DNA of 64,000 nt from Limibacillus halophilus (GCF_014191775.1 NZ_JACHXA010000006.1:124001-188000), one strand, 5' to 3'. Counted from the stretch's first letter, positions 42,896 through 52,041 are shown. The notes: generated by a model from the sequence alone, not told the origin. Made by a program: numbers and translations.

Positions 42896-43576
42896 TTGAT
42901 CCAATTCGAGGATGTGGCGGTGCGCTATGGCAGGATGGCAGATGTCCTGTCGGACGTCACCTTTCGCCTTGAGCCGGGATCGTTCCACTACGTCAGCGGA
43001 CCCAGTGGCGCCGGAAAATCTTCGCTATTGAAACTGATGTATCTGGCCATGCCTCCGACGCGCGGACGCATCAGCCTGTTCGGCCGCGATGTGGAGAGTC
43101 TGGACCGAAACGAGCGCGCCCTGCTCAGACGCATGGTCGGCGTGGTTTTCCAGGAATTCCGGCTGCTCAATCACCTGACGGTTTTCGAGAATGTCGCCCT
43201 GCCGATGAAAATTTCCGGCGAACGCCCGTCGCGGCGCCAGGCCCATGTCAAGGAACTGTTGGAATGGGTTGGCCTTGGCAGTCATCTTCATGCCGCCCCC
43301 TTGACGCTTTCAGGCGGTCAGCAACAACGTGTCGCCATCGCCCGGGCGGTCATCACGCGGCCAAAACTTCTGATCGCCGATGAACCGACAGGCAACATGG
43401 ATGATCGAATGGCTGTCAGACTCATGTACCTATTCGAGGAGTTGAACCGGATCGGCACTACGGTGGTGATCGCCACTCACAACGATCGTTTGATCGAGCG
43501 CTTTGCGCACCCGGTCATACATTTGAATGAAGGCCGACTGTCGATCCTGGAGCCAGGTGAGCAGGTGCTCGCATGA
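42896..43576 (+). CDS. ftsE: Cell division ATP-binding protein FtsE
   Basis: This 226-residue ATPase works with FtsX to control septal peptidoglycan hydrolases. The TTG at 42896 is chosen because AGGAG lies eight bases upstream and the protein then begins MIQFEDVAVRYG, the normal FtsE N-terminus; a reading from 42788 adds 36 unrelated residues. Walker A GPSGAGKS (35-42), signature LSGGQQQRVAIARA, Walker B LLIADEPTGNMD and an H-loop IATHND are all present. Its stop overlaps the ftsX start (ATGA). Confidence 0.94.
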   Translation: MIQFEDVAVRYGRMADVLSDVTFRLEPGSFHYVSGPSGAGKSSLLKLMYLAMPPTRGRISLFGRDVESLDRNERALLRRMVGVVFQEFRLLNHLTVFENVALPMKISGERPSRRQAHVKELLEWVGLGSHLHAAPLTLSGGQQQRVAIARAVITRPKLLIADEPTGNMDDRMAVRLMYLFEELNRIGTTVVIATHNDRLIERFAHPVIHLNEGRLSILEPGEQVLA

Positions 43577-44454
43577 TCTGGCGCAGCGACGTACCGCTAC
43601 AAAGAGACCCTTCGGCGAGATTTCTTCCGCTGCTCGTTGGCTTCATGGTGTTCCTTGCTGCCCTGGCGCTGGGCGCCTCGCTGGCGATGAACCGTGTCGT
43701 GGGCGAGTGGGAAACCGCCTTCACAGGGAAACTAACTGTGCAGTTGCCGCCCCCGGAGGAAAGTGGCGGAGACCAGAAGCAACGGCTCGACAAGGTCGTG
43801 GCGCTGTTGGAGGCGGTACCAGAAGTCACCGACCTTCGCGTTCTGCCGGAGGCGGAAACCCGCGCGCTCGTCGAGCCCTGGCTTGGCGCTGGCGCAAACG
43901 TCGAGGAATTGCCAATTCCAGATCTCATCGCGGTCTCATTTGACAGCGGGAGTAGTCCCGATGTCACTGGCCTTGCTATTCGCATTGAAGAAGCGGTGCC
44001 GGGGGCAACTCTGGACAATCATCAGCAGTGGTTGTCTGACGTACTGGAGAGTATGCGCTTGTTGGAGATTGTAGCCCTATTGGTGGTTATCGTGGTCGGC
44101 ATCGCGGCAGTGCTGGCGGTAATCTTCGTGACCCGAACCGGCCTCGCAATCCACCGTGATGTGATCCAATTACTACACTTGATTGGCGCCAAGGACAGTT
44201 ATGTGGCGCAGCAATTTCAGCGACACGCGCTCGTATTGGGATTGAAGGGCGGTATCATCGGACTGCTTCTGGCGCTGCCTGCTATTTTCCTGATCGGAAA
44301 GTTCCTCGGCAGCAGTCAAACCGCGATCCTACCGACTGTCGATTTCGGTTGGTTCGAGTGGACCGCCCTTGTCAGTCTGCCGTTCCTCGCTGCCTTAATA
44401 GCCAATCTGACGGCTCGCCGCACCGTCATGCGAACTTTATCCCGACTATCTTGA
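43573..44454 (+). CDS. ftsX: Cell division permease FtsX
   Basis: This 293-residue inner-membrane partner of FtsE has four transmembrane segments (about 17-40, 165-190, 215-240 and 260-283) and a periplasmic loop between the first two that binds hydrolase activators. The cytosolic-periplasmic order and motifs such as VLPEAETRALVEPWLG and IQLLHLIGAKDSYVAQQFQRHALVLGLKGGIIG match the FtsX/MacB-like permease domain. It lacks an unusual extension. It is followed by ydcF and plsC, the usual alphaproteobacterial order. Confidence 0.93.
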   Translation: MIWRSDVPLQRDPSARFLPLLVGFMVFLAALALGASLAMNRVVGEWETAFTGKLTVQLPPPEESGGDQKQRLDKVVALLEAVPEVTDLRVLPEAETRALVEPWLGAGANVEELPIPDLIAVSFDSGSSPDVTGLAIRIEEAVPGATLDNHQQWLSDVLESMRLLEIVALLVVIVVGIAAVLAVIFVTRTGLAIHRDVIQLLHLIGAKDSYVAQQFQRHALVLGLKGGIIGLLLALPAIFLIGKFLGSSQTAILPTVDFGWFEWTALVSLPFLAALIANLTARRTVMRTLSRLS

Positions 44455-44466
44455 CCGGGCGTTGCT

Positions 44467-45078
44467 ATGCGAATGCACTTCAGACCCACCCGCCATCGAT
44501 TGGCAAAACGCCTGGGCTTGCTGCTTTTTCCCTTATTAGCCGCCTGGATAGCCGGACTTATATGGTTTGCCGCGCAAATTCCCGACAATGAGGAAACTTC
44601 GACGACTGCGAATGATGCCATCGTCGTTCTGACAGGCGGGAGCGAGCGACTGGGCGAAGGCGTTCGGCTGTTGGCCGAAGGGCAGGGCAAGAAGCTCTTC
44701 GTTTCCGGGGTTTATCGAGGAGTCGACGTGCGTGCCTTGCTACGGTTGTCACAAGATGCCCCGGAAGAGCTGGCGTGCTGTATCACCCTCGGTTACGAAG
44801 CGGATGATACGCGCGGAAATGCCCGGGAGACGGCTGCCTGGATCGCAGAAGAAGGGTATAGCTCCCTCCGCCTCGTCACGGCTGCCTACCACATGCCGCG
44901 AAGCCTATTATTGTTCCGCCGTGCCATGCCCGATGTTGCCATCCTGCCGCACCCTGTTTTTCCTGAAGGTTTTCGCAGGGAGGACTGGTGGTTACGTCCG
45001 CGCAGCGCCTGGCTGCTGATCAATGAATACAGCAAGTTTCTCGTCGCCTTGGCAGTTAATCACATTCGGGATATTTAA
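44467..45078 (+). CDS. YdcF/SanA-family (DUF218) membrane-anchored protein
   Basis: This 203-residue protein has one N-terminal transmembrane segment (about 15-36) and a DUF218 domain: DAIVVLTGGSERLGEGVRLLAEGQGKKLFVSGV, EADDTRGNARETAAWIAEEGYSSLRLVTAAYHMPRSLLLFRRAMPDVAILPHPVF. This is the E-x-x-x-S/T-x-x-N pattern of YdcF/ElyC proteins involved in envelope integrity and lipid carrier recycling. It lies 12 bases after ftsX and three before plsC, so all four genes are probably one transcript. Confidence 0.85.
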   Translation: MRMHFRPTRHRLAKRLGLLLFPLLAAWIAGLIWFAAQIPDNEETSTTANDAIVVLTGGSERLGEGVRLLAEGQGKKLFVSGVYRGVDVRALLRLSQDAPEELACCITLGYEADDTRGNARETAAWIAEEGYSSLRLVTAAYHMPRSLLLFRRAMPDVAILPHPVFPEGFRREDWWLRPRSAWLLINEYSKFLVALAVNHIRDI

Positions 45079-45081
45079 GGG

Positions 45082-45798
45082 ATGCGTTACCTAGGCTCCA
45101 TAGCGTTCAATATCCTCTTTATCGTCTGGACCTTGCTGATTTTCATTATCGGGCTGCCGGTGCTCTTGCTCCCTACCCGCTATGTTTTTGCGTGGGGGTG
45201 CCTCTGGGCCTGGGTGACGTTGCAGTTGCTGCGCTTCATAGGCGGAGTCGACAGCCGTTTCATCGGTATGGAGAAACTGCCGGAGGGACCCTTCATCCTG
45301 GCCAGCAAGCACCAATCGACCTGGGATTCTTTGGTGCTGCCGCGCCTTGCGCCAAACTCCGCTTACGTGCTCAAGCGCGAGCTGACAGAGATTCCATTAT
45401 TCGGTGCCTACGTGAAACGGGCAGGCATGATCCCGGTGGACCGGGAAGCCGGCGCACCGGCTATTCGCTCCATGCTGCAGCAGGCCAAGGCCGCCGTTGC
45501 CCAAGGCAAGATTATAGGCATCTATCCTCAGGGAACGCGCACGGCGCCGGGAACGAAGCTACCCTATCATCCGGGCGTCGCCGCGCTTTACACACACTTG
45601 AAACTACCGGTGGTCCCTGTCGCCCTGAACTCGGGCCTTTTCTGGGCGCGCCGCGCCTGGTTCCTGCGGCCCGGCACGATCACGCTGGAGGTTCTCGACG
45701 TCATTGAGCCTGGCCTCGATCGCAAGACCTTTCTGTTGGAGCTGGAACGCCGCATTGAAGAAGCCAGCGATCGCCTCGCCCGCGAGAGCGAACAATAA
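45082..45798 (+). CDS. plsC: 1-acyl-sn-glycerol-3-phosphate acyltransferase
   Basis: This 238-residue membrane enzyme makes phosphatidic acid from lysophosphatidic acid. Two N-terminal hydrophobic helices are followed by the HX4D motif (H77 to D82 in KHQSTWDS), a YVLKRELTEIPLFGAYVKRAGMIPVDRE block with the second motif, and the YPQGTRTAPG motif (a PQGTR version of EGTR). The C-terminal VPVALNSGLFW strand matches family block IV. It closes the ftsE-ftsX-ydcF-plsC operon. Confidence 0.92.
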   Translation: MRYLGSIAFNILFIVWTLLIFIIGLPVLLLPTRYVFAWGCLWAWVTLQLLRFIGGVDSRFIGMEKLPEGPFILASKHQSTWDSLVLPRLAPNSAYVLKRELTEIPLFGAYVKRAGMIPVDREAGAPAIRSMLQQAKAAVAQGKIIGIYPQGTRTAPGTKLPYHPGVAALYTHLKLPVVPVALNSGLFWARRAWFLRPGTITLEVLDVIEPGLDRKTFLLELERRIEEASDRLARESEQ

Positions 45799-45845
45799 GG
45801 GAACATTTCTTGACCGACGACCCTTCGCCGCCTACTCTTTAGGCT

Positions 45846-45876
45846 AGGAGAGGCAGCCCAAAGCTGCCTGCTGACC
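45846..45876 (+). promoter_or_regulatory. Hairpin-bridged ribosome binding site of nrdJ
   Basis: AGGAG (45846-45850) is followed directly by a perfect 7-bp hairpin, AGGCAGC (45851-45857) with GCTGCCT (45863-45869) and a CCAAA loop, then seven bases to the ATG at 45877. In linear form the Shine-Dalgarno lies 26 bases from the start, too far; with the hairpin folded the effective spacing is seven. No other in-frame standard start codon is available in this stretch. Confidence 0.6.
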
Positions 45877-48228
45877 ATGACCAAACAGGTAAAGACGGAC
45901 ACGCGCGATCTGCCCCCCATCTCTCAGGACATCTGGGAGATGAAGTATCGATTGCGAGCCCTTTCCGGCGACGCGCTGGACGAGACACTTGACGATTCCT
46001 TCCGCCGCGTCGCCAAAGCCTTGGCGGCTGCCGAGGAAAAGCCGGACGACTGGGAGTCTCCCTTCTTCGAGGCCATGCGCGACCTGCGGTTCCTTCCTGC
46101 CGGACGCATTCTTGCAGGGGCTGGAAGCGACCGTGACGTCACGTTGTTCAACTGCTTCGTCATGGGGCAGATTCCCGACAGCATGGATGGCATTTTCAGC
46201 CAACTCCGGGAAGCGGCCCTAACGCTGCAAATGGGTGGTGGGATCGGCTACGATTTCTCGACCCTGCGCCCACGTGGCGCGGCTGTCATGGGCGTTGGCG
46301 CCGATGCGTCCGGCCCGCTCAGCTTCATGGATGTTTGGGATTCCATGTGCCGCACGATCATGAGCGCGGGTTATCGCCGGGGCGCGATGATGGGGACGCT
46401 GCGCTGCGATCACCCGGACATCGAAGATTTCATTGCCGCCAAACAGGATCCCGGCAGGTTGCGTATGTTCAACCTATCCGTCCTGGTGACGGATGCCTTC
46501 ATGCAGGCCCTTCGCGAAGACAAAGATTGGGATCTGACCTTCAACGGCAAGGTGACACGCAGCCTGCGCGCGCGCGACCTCTGGGATAGGATGATGCGCG
46601 CGACCTATGACTATGCGGAACCCGGCGTGATATTCATCGACCGGATCAATCAGCAAAACAATCTCGCCTATGCCGAAGAGATTTTCGCGACGAATCCCTG
46701 TGGCGAGCAGCCTTTACCGCCCTACGGGGCCTGCCTGCTTGGGTCGGTGAATTTGGCGCGGATGATTGACAACCCCTTCAAGAAGACCGCGACGCTGAAC
46801 ATCGAGGCCTTGAAGAATACCATTGGAACCGCCGTGCGGATGCTTGACAACGCAATCGATGCGTCCCGCTTTCCGCTTCCGGCACAGCGCGACGAGGCCA
46901 TGGCCAAACGGCGCATCGGCCTTGGCATAACCGGCCTGGCGGATGCCCTGATTTTCTGTGGCCAGCGCTATGGGAGTCGAGAGGCGGTTGCCACCGTCGA
47001 GCAATGGATGCGGGCATTCCGCGACGCCGCTTACGAGACCTCCATAGAACTCGCCAGGGAAAAGGGCGCGTTCCCGCTCTTCGAGAAGGAACCCTACCTG
47101 AACAGCCCGCAGGTCAAGGACTTACCCGAGACGCTCCGCCAAGCGATTGGCGAGCATGGTATCCGTAATGGTCTTGTTACCTCGGTCGCGCCGACAGGTA
47201 CCATTTCCCTTCTTGCCGGCAATGTATCCTCAGGCCTGGAACCGGTGTACGCCTTCAGTTACCGCCGTAACATTCTGCTGCCGGACGGTAGCAGCCGCCA
47301 AGAAATCGTCGAAGATCATGCCATGCGCCGGTTCCGCAAGATGTTCGGTGACACGGCAGAAGTTCCCGAAAGCTTTGTCGACGCCCAACATCTGGAGCCC
47401 GGGGCTCATTTGGTCATGCAGGCAACGGTGCAGCGTTTCATTGATTCTTCGGTTTCCAAGACCATCAATCTGCCCGAGCAAATTTCATTCGATGGCTTCA
47501 AGGATGTGTACCTGCGCGCCTATGAAATGGGTTGCAAGGGATGCACGACCTACCGCCCCAACCCGACGACCGGCGCGGTACTGGAGCCCATGGCGGCGGT
47601 TGAGCAAGGTGACCCTGCGCCTGCCGCCGGGTCAATCGAGGCCGATGGCCAGGTCGTCTACATGTCCCAACCCCTGGACCGGCCGCAGGCCCTGCCGGGG
47701 CGCACCTACAAACTGCAGTGGCCCGAAAGCGATCACGCCATATACATAACACTCAACGATATCGTGCAGGATCAGCGTCGTCGGCCTTTCGAAATCTTCA
47801 TCAATTCCAAGAACATGGAGCATTACGCCTGGACCGTTGCTTTGACCCGCATGATCAGCGCCGTTTTCCGGCGTGGCGGCGACGTGTCCTTCGTCGTGGA
47901 AGAGTTGAAGGCCGTGTTCGATCCGCGCGGCGGCGCCTGGGTGAAGGGCCGCTACCTACCGTCGCTATTGGCGGCCATTGGCGAGGTAATCGAGCGGCAT
48001 ATGCTGGATATCGGTTTTCTTGCTCGGCCCGAGACCTTGGTTGAGCCGCAGCAGGAAACAGCGCGCGAAGGCGCTAAGAGCGACCCTCCCTACTCCATTT
48101 CTTCGCACAGCAACCACCAACCCGGCCAACGTGGTCCGGCACAGTGTCCCCGCTGTGGCGCAGCGGCTGTTATCAAACAGGAAGGTTGCGATCTCTGTAC
48201 GGCTTGCGGTCATTCGCGCTGCTTCTAA
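45877..48228 (+). CDS. nrdJ: Adenosylcobalamin-dependent (class II) ribonucleotide reductase
   Basis: This 783-residue enzyme makes deoxyribonucleotides with cob(II)alamin-generated thiyl radical. The ten-stranded barrel carries LFNCFVMGQI (first active-site Cys), QMGGGIGYDFSTLRPRGA, ATNPCGEQPLPPYGACLLGSVNL with the NPCGE radical-site motif, SVAPTGTISLLAGNVSSGLEP and GCKGCTTYRP. The C-terminal tail CPRCG...CDLCTACGHSRC (last 30 residues) is a Cys-rich ribbon that delivers reducing equivalents. No nrdAB genes are here. It depends on the corrinoid uptake and adenosylation genes in this window. Confidence 0.95.
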   Translation: MTKQVKTDTRDLPPISQDIWEMKYRLRALSGDALDETLDDSFRRVAKALAAAEEKPDDWESPFFEAMRDLRFLPAGRILAGAGSDRDVTLFNCFVMGQIPDSMDGIFSQLREAALTLQMGGGIGYDFSTLRPRGAAVMGVGADASGPLSFMDVWDSMCRTIMSAGYRRGAMMGTLRCDHPDIEDFIAAKQDPGRLRMFNLSVLVTDAFMQALREDKDWDLTFNGKVTRSLRARDLWDRMMRATYDYAEPGVIFIDRINQQNNLAYAEEIFATNPCGEQPLPPYGACLLGSVNLARMIDNPFKKTATLNIEALKNTIGTAVRMLDNAIDASRFPLPAQRDEAMAKRRIGLGITGLADALIFCGQRYGSREAVATVEQWMRAFRDAAYETSIELAREKGAFPLFEKEPYLNSPQVKDLPETLRQAIGEHGIRNGLVTSVAPTGTISLLAGNVSSGLEPVYAFSYRRNILLPDGSSRQEIVEDHAMRRFRKMFGDTAEVPESFVDAQHLEPGAHLVMQATVQRFIDSSVSKTINLPEQISFDGFKDVYLRAYEMGCKGCTTYRPNPTTGAVLEPMAAVEQGDPAPAAGSIEADGQVVYMSQPLDRPQALPGRTYKLQWPESDHAIYITLNDIVQDQRRRPFEIFINSKNMEHYAWTVALTRMISAVFRRGGDVSFVVEELKAVFDPRGGAWVKGRYLPSLLAAIGEVIERHMLDIGFLARPETLVEPQQETAREGAKSDPPYSISSHSNHQPGQRGPAQCPRCGAAAVIKQEGCDLCTACGHSRCF

Positions 48229-48234
48229 GCCGTG

Positions 48235-48873
48235 TCAGCGAAACTTGGTCGTTTCAACCAACTGCAAGAGCCTGTGCAGGCTTCGGTCATGCATGCCCAA
48301 AGCTTCCAGATGGCGGACGGTGTTGCGCAGATACTCCTGACATGCGCCTCGTTTGCCGGCACCTTGGCAAATCAAGGCGGCCGTTTCGCTGTCCGAAAGA
48401 GCGCCGGCATACTGCTTGTGATGTCGATCGACCACAAAACCAAGCGCCGTCACCGAACGGCCCCTGTCATCCTTCAGACCAAGCCAACGCGGGATATAGA
48501 CCCCTGTCATCATCTCGCGCTCATAGAGATAAGCCATCACTTCGGCGCCTTCGGCGCGGGGGACACGGTAGGCCAGTCCCCAGCAGGACCCACCGCGATC
48601 AAGGCCTAGCACAAGTCCAGGCCGCTCCGGAGTACCGCGATAATTATAGGAATAAACGCAAAAACATCGGCGAAAGCCATGCAATCGGGTCGCACGCACT
48701 TCAAGATGCGGGAAGCCCGGGTCCCACATCAAGGAGCCATACCCGAAAACCCAATAGTCATCCCGAGGAATATCCATGGCCGGGCGTTTTAGGCCCTCTT
48801 GGGCCAAACGCCGTTCTAAAGTGGCAATTCGTTGGGATGCGGTTTCGGTCATGATTTTCGACATGATACTCAA
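48235..48873 (-). CDS. chaC: Gamma-glutamylcyclotransferase, ChaC family (glutathione-specific)
   Basis: This 212-residue cytosolic enzyme would cleave glutathione to 5-oxoproline and Cys-Gly. FGYGSLMW (43-50) is the substrate loop, and YLYEREM (117-121) carries the catalytic Glu of the ChaC family. FVVDRHHKQYAG is also typical. The start could be Met1, Met4 or Met8; the 5' end overlaps the leader of the divergent DUF2125 gene. It is convergent with nrdJ, with only six bases between stop codons. Confidence 0.88.
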   Translation of the reverse strand: MSIMSKIMTETASQRIATLERRLAQEGLKRPAMDIPRDDYWVFGYGSLMWDPGFPHLEVRATRLHGFRRCFCVYSYNYRGTPERPGLVLGLDRGGSCWGLAYRVPRAEGAEVMAYLYEREMMTGVYIPRWLGLKDDRGRSVTALGFVVDRHHKQYAGALSDSETAALICQGAGKRGACQEYLRNTVRHLEALGMHDRSLHRLLQLVETTKFR

Positions 48874-48963
48874 AGAGATTGGGACGACAAGCGCCAGCCC
48901 AATGTTTACTATGGACTGATGGATTTTTCCCGACCAAAGAGAGTCCCCAAAAAGAGAGGATCC

Positions 48964-50001
48964 ATGTCGCGTCGCCTGCTTGTTTCGCTCGTTCTTTTGG
49001 TTGTCGCGTCAAGCTCGTTATCCGGCCTTTGGTATTGGGGCACAGGGATCATGCTCTCCCGGATGAACGAATGGGCCGAAGCCCGAAGAGCGGAGGGAAT
49101 TGCCGTTTCCTGGCAGAAGGCCGAGCGCGACGGCTTTCCTCTATCCATTGCGGGTCGAATAACCGCACCGGCGGTAGACCATCCCTTAGGGTGGCGTTGG
49201 TCCGGCGCGGCCTTGCGCCTGGAGACGACCTTGGCGCGGCTTGACCGCTATGCCCTGCAAGCGCTGGGCGAACAAACGCTATCCTGGCCGGGCCTAACCG
49301 AAAATCAGACGCCAGCCAGCCTAGTCGCCGCCGAAGCGCGCGGTGAAGCAAGTTTCGATTTCGACGGCCAAGCGGAATGGCTGGAAGTCACCTTGAAGGA
49401 TTGGAGGGCGCGAGGGCCCTTCAAAGGCGAGGAAATCTCGGGCGACGGCGGCGATATCCGGCTGGAGCGGGCAAAGAGCGACCTGGGATATCCGGAGGGC
49501 GCTCTGGGCCGGACCGAGGTTCGGGTTCGCCGCCTCGTCCTGCCGCCCGAGTTCGAAGCCCCTTTGGGAAACGAGGTGGCTTTGCTCGACTTACAGGCGG
49601 TGTTGACAGGTAGCGCAGGCGACCTCAATGCGACCCCAAGGGAAATTCTCGCTGAATGGCGCGATACCGGCGGGACATTGGATGTCATGCATTTGGCGCT
49701 CGATTGGGGGCCCCTCAGCGTCAAGGGCGACGGCAGAGTGACGCTGGATGATGCGTTTCGTCCGCTTGGCGCTTTCTCGCTGAAAGTAAAGGGGCTCGGC
49801 AAGACGCTCGACCTCCTGGCGCGCAAGGGCCTCATAGAAGGAAGCGCTGCTTTTGCGTTGCAGGCCGGGAGCTTAGCGCTTGGAAAGGTAGATCCCGAAG
49901 ACGGGCGGGCGGAAATTCAGCTCCCCTTGACGCTCCAAGACGGCTGGCTGTCTCTCGGCCCTCTGCCTATTCTGAAGCTCAAGCCGCTGCCGTTGCCATA
50001 G
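48964..50001 (+). CDS. DUF2125-family exported protein
   Basis: This 345-residue protein uses the ATG at 48964, preceded by AGAGAGGATCC and beginning an N-terminal membrane anchor (residues 4-24). The remainder is a periplasmic beta-rich domain with EGIAVSWQKAERDGFPLSIAGRITAP near the start, the hallmark of DUF2125, and repeated LRLET/LDL strands similar to AsmA/TamB-type lipid-bridge folds. An alternative start at 48919 would add 15 basic residues. The function is unknown. It is convergent with tyrC. Confidence 0.82.
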   Translation: MSRRLLVSLVLLVVASSSLSGLWYWGTGIMLSRMNEWAEARRAEGIAVSWQKAERDGFPLSIAGRITAPAVDHPLGWRWSGAALRLETTLARLDRYALQALGEQTLSWPGLTENQTPASLVAAEARGEASFDFDGQAEWLEVTLKDWRARGPFKGEEISGDGGDIRLERAKSDLGYPEGALGRTEVRVRRLVLPPEFEAPLGNEVALLDLQAVLTGSAGDLNATPREILAEWRDTGGTLDVMHLALDWGPLSVKGDGRVTLDDAFRPLGAFSLKVKGLGKTLDLLARKGLIEGSAAFALQAGSLALGKVDPEDGRAEIQLPLTLQDGWLSLGPLPILKLKPLPLP

Positions 50002-50020
50002 TAAACCCGACCGACTGATC

Positions 50021-50959
50021 TCAGTCCTCGGACTCCTCTGGCGTCTTACGCTCGCGCGTGTCGAAAGTGCCGGCCTGTCCCAACTCAACGACGCCGCGTC
50101 GAATTTCGCGCGTCCGGGTAAAAAGAGTTTCCAATACATCACCTTCACCCCAGCGGATCGCCCGTTGCAACGCTGTCAGGTCCTCGGTAAAGCGCTGAAG
50201 AATTTCAAGCACCGCTTCACGATTATTGAGGAAAATATCGCGCCACATTATCGGATCCGAGGCGGCAATACGGGTAAAATCGCGAAAACCACTGGCCGAG
50301 TAGCGAATGACTTCCTGGCGGGTTGCTTCCTCAAGGTCCTGGGCCGTTGCGACAATCGTGTAAGCGATCAAGTGAGGCAGATGCGAGGTGATGCCCAGCA
50401 CCTTGTCGTGGTGCGCGGCATCCATGATCTGTACGGTGGAGCCGCAAGCCTCCCACAAGGCCTGAACCTTCTTTACCGCCGCGTCATCGGTGCCCGGCGG
50501 TGGCGTCAGAATGCAGTAGCGATCCTCGAAAAGCTCGCCAAAGGCCGCGGCGGGCCCGGAATGCTCCGTGCCGGCGATTGGGTGGCCGGGCACAAAATGC
50601 ACGCCTTCGGGAACGAAGGGGCCGAGATCACGGATCACCGCATTCTTGACCGATCCCACATCCGTGACGATCGCACCTTTCTTGAAGGCGCCCGAAATCG
50701 CCTCTCCCAAGGCGGCATAACTACCGACTGGCGTAGAAAAGATGATCAGATCGCTGCCTCGCACCGCTTCGGCTGCATCGCCCGTGACGGTATCTGCAAG
50801 ACCCAGCTTCTTGATTTGCTCGCGTGTTTCCTGACGGCGCGCAACACCGACGATCTCCCGCGCCAGGGACTTTTCGCGCAGGTTGATCGCCAGCGAGCCG
50901 CCGATCAATCCGACGCCCAGCAAGCAGACCCGCCCAAATAAAGGCGTCGCAGAGGTCAT
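50021..50959 (-). CDS. tyrC: Prephenate/arogenate dehydrogenase (TyrC/TyrA type)
   Basis: This 312-residue monofunctional dehydrogenase makes 4-hydroxyphenylpyruvate or tyrosine. LLGVGLIGGSLAINLR (13-28) is the NAD(P) loop, STPVGSY and TDVGSVK follow, and FVPGHPIAGTEHSGP is the TyrA catalytic His segment. ITSHLPHLIAYTIVATA marks the C-terminal helical domain. There is no ACT or chorismate mutase domain fused. Its ATG overlaps the stop of hisC by four bases; with chorismate mutase they form a tight aromatic/histidine operon. Confidence 0.93.
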   Translation of the reverse strand: MTSATPLFGRVCLLGVGLIGGSLAINLREKSLAREIVGVARRQETREQIKKLGLADTVTGDAAEAVRGSDLIIFSTPVGSYAALGEAISGAFKKGAIVTDVGSVKNAVIRDLGPFVPEGVHFVPGHPIAGTEHSGPAAAFGELFEDRYCILTPPPGTDDAAVKKVQALWEACGSTVQIMDAAHHDKVLGITSHLPHLIAYTIVATAQDLEEATRQEVIRYSASGFRDFTRIAASDPIMWRDIFLNNREAVLEILQRFTEDLTALQRAIRWGEGDVLETLFTRTREIRRGVVELGQAGTFDTRERKTPEESED

Positions 50960-52041
50960 GTCAAAAACTCCGCGATTGCATCACGGGTAATTTCCATTTC
51001 TTCCCGCGAACCAACCGTGACACGCACGCACGCTGGCAAACCATAAGACGCCATGCCGCGCAGGAGCACACCACGATTCTTGAGCGCTTCAATCGCCTCG
51101 CCGGCTGTCTTGCCAGACGTTTCCGGAAACTCGACCAGAAGAAAGTTCCCCTGGCTGGGGTAAACGGTCAAACCCAAGGTCGAGAAGGCATCGGTCGCCC
51201 ATGCGCGCACCTCGTTGTTGCTGCGTCGCGACTCCTCGACGAACGCCTGGTCTTCAAGCGCCGCGATCCCAGCCGCCTGCGCAGCCTGCGACACATTGAA
51301 GGGACCCCGCAAACGGTGCAATACATCAGCAACGGCAGGCGGGCAGTAGGCCCAGCCGAGCCGCAAAGCCGCCAAACCATAGATCTTCGAGAAGGTCCGG
51401 GTCATCACAACGTTCTCGTGCCGCTCGACCAAGCGCGCGCCGCTCTCGTAAGCCTCGGCATCAACGTACTCTGCATAGGCGGCATCGATAACCAACAGGC
51501 ATTCCGACGGCAAGCCTGCATGCAAACGCTCAATCTCGGCGGATTCCAAATAGCTGCCGGTCGGATTGTTCGGATTGGCCAGGAAGAGGATACGGGTTCG
51601 CGGCGTCACTGCCTCCAATAGGGCGTCGACATCCGCGCGTAAGTTCTTTTCCGGCGCCTGCACCGGACGGGCGCCCGCGGTCCGTGCCGCAATATCGTAC
51701 ATCAAGAACCCATGACGGCTGTAAAGCACTTCGTCGCCCTCGCCCGCGTAAGCGCGCACCAGCAGCGCGATCAACTCATCGGAGCCCGCGCCACAAACGA
51801 TTTGCGATTCATTGAGACCATGCACCTTTGCCAGGGTTCGGCGCAAAGCGACCGCGCCACCGTCCGGATAGCGATGCAATTCGTCGGCCAATCCAAGATA
51901 GGCCTCACGCGCCTTGGGGCTGCATCCCAAGGGATTTTCGTTCGATGCCAAGCGGACAATGCGATTCACGCCCGCCGCATTGGACTCTCCTCCAACATAG
52001 GCCTGTACTTCCAAAATTCCCGAACGTGGTGACGGCGCCAT
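50956..52041 (-). CDS. hisC: Histidinol-phosphate/aromatic aminotransferase
   Basis: This 361-residue fold-I PLP enzyme has RLASNENPLGCSPKA near the N-terminus, NPNNPTG (around 155) contacting PLP, and RTFSKIYGLAALRLGW with the Schiff-base Lys. It can act in histidine synthesis and, given its place between chorismate mutase and tyrC, probably also transaminates prephenate or aromatic keto acids. The start ATG shares one base with the chorismate mutase stop (TAATG). Its 3' end overlaps tyrC. The hisN gene lies 10 kb away. Confidence 0.92.
   Translation of the reverse strand: MAPSPRSGILEVQAYVGGESNAAGVNRIVRLASNENPLGCSPKAREAYLGLADELHRYPDGGAVALRRTLAKVHGLNESQIVCGAGSDELIALLVRAYAGEGDEVLYSRHGFLMYDIAARTAGARPVQAPEKNLRADVDALLEAVTPRTRILFLANPNNPTGSYLESAEIERLHAGLPSECLLVIDAAYAEYVDAEAYESGARLVERHENVVMTRTFSKIYGLAALRLGWAYCPPAVADVLHRLRGPFNVSQAAQAAGIAALEDQAFVEESRRSNNEVRAWATDAFSTLGLTVYPSQGNFLLVEFPETSGKTAGEAIEALKNRGVLLRGMASYGLPACVRVTVGSREEMEITRDAIAEFLT

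Noticed and set aside
50013-50026. Palindrome GACTGATCTCAGTC over the tyrC stop codon
   Set aside because: Six-base arms with a two-base centre, no T-run and partly coding. Too weak to call a terminator or operator.
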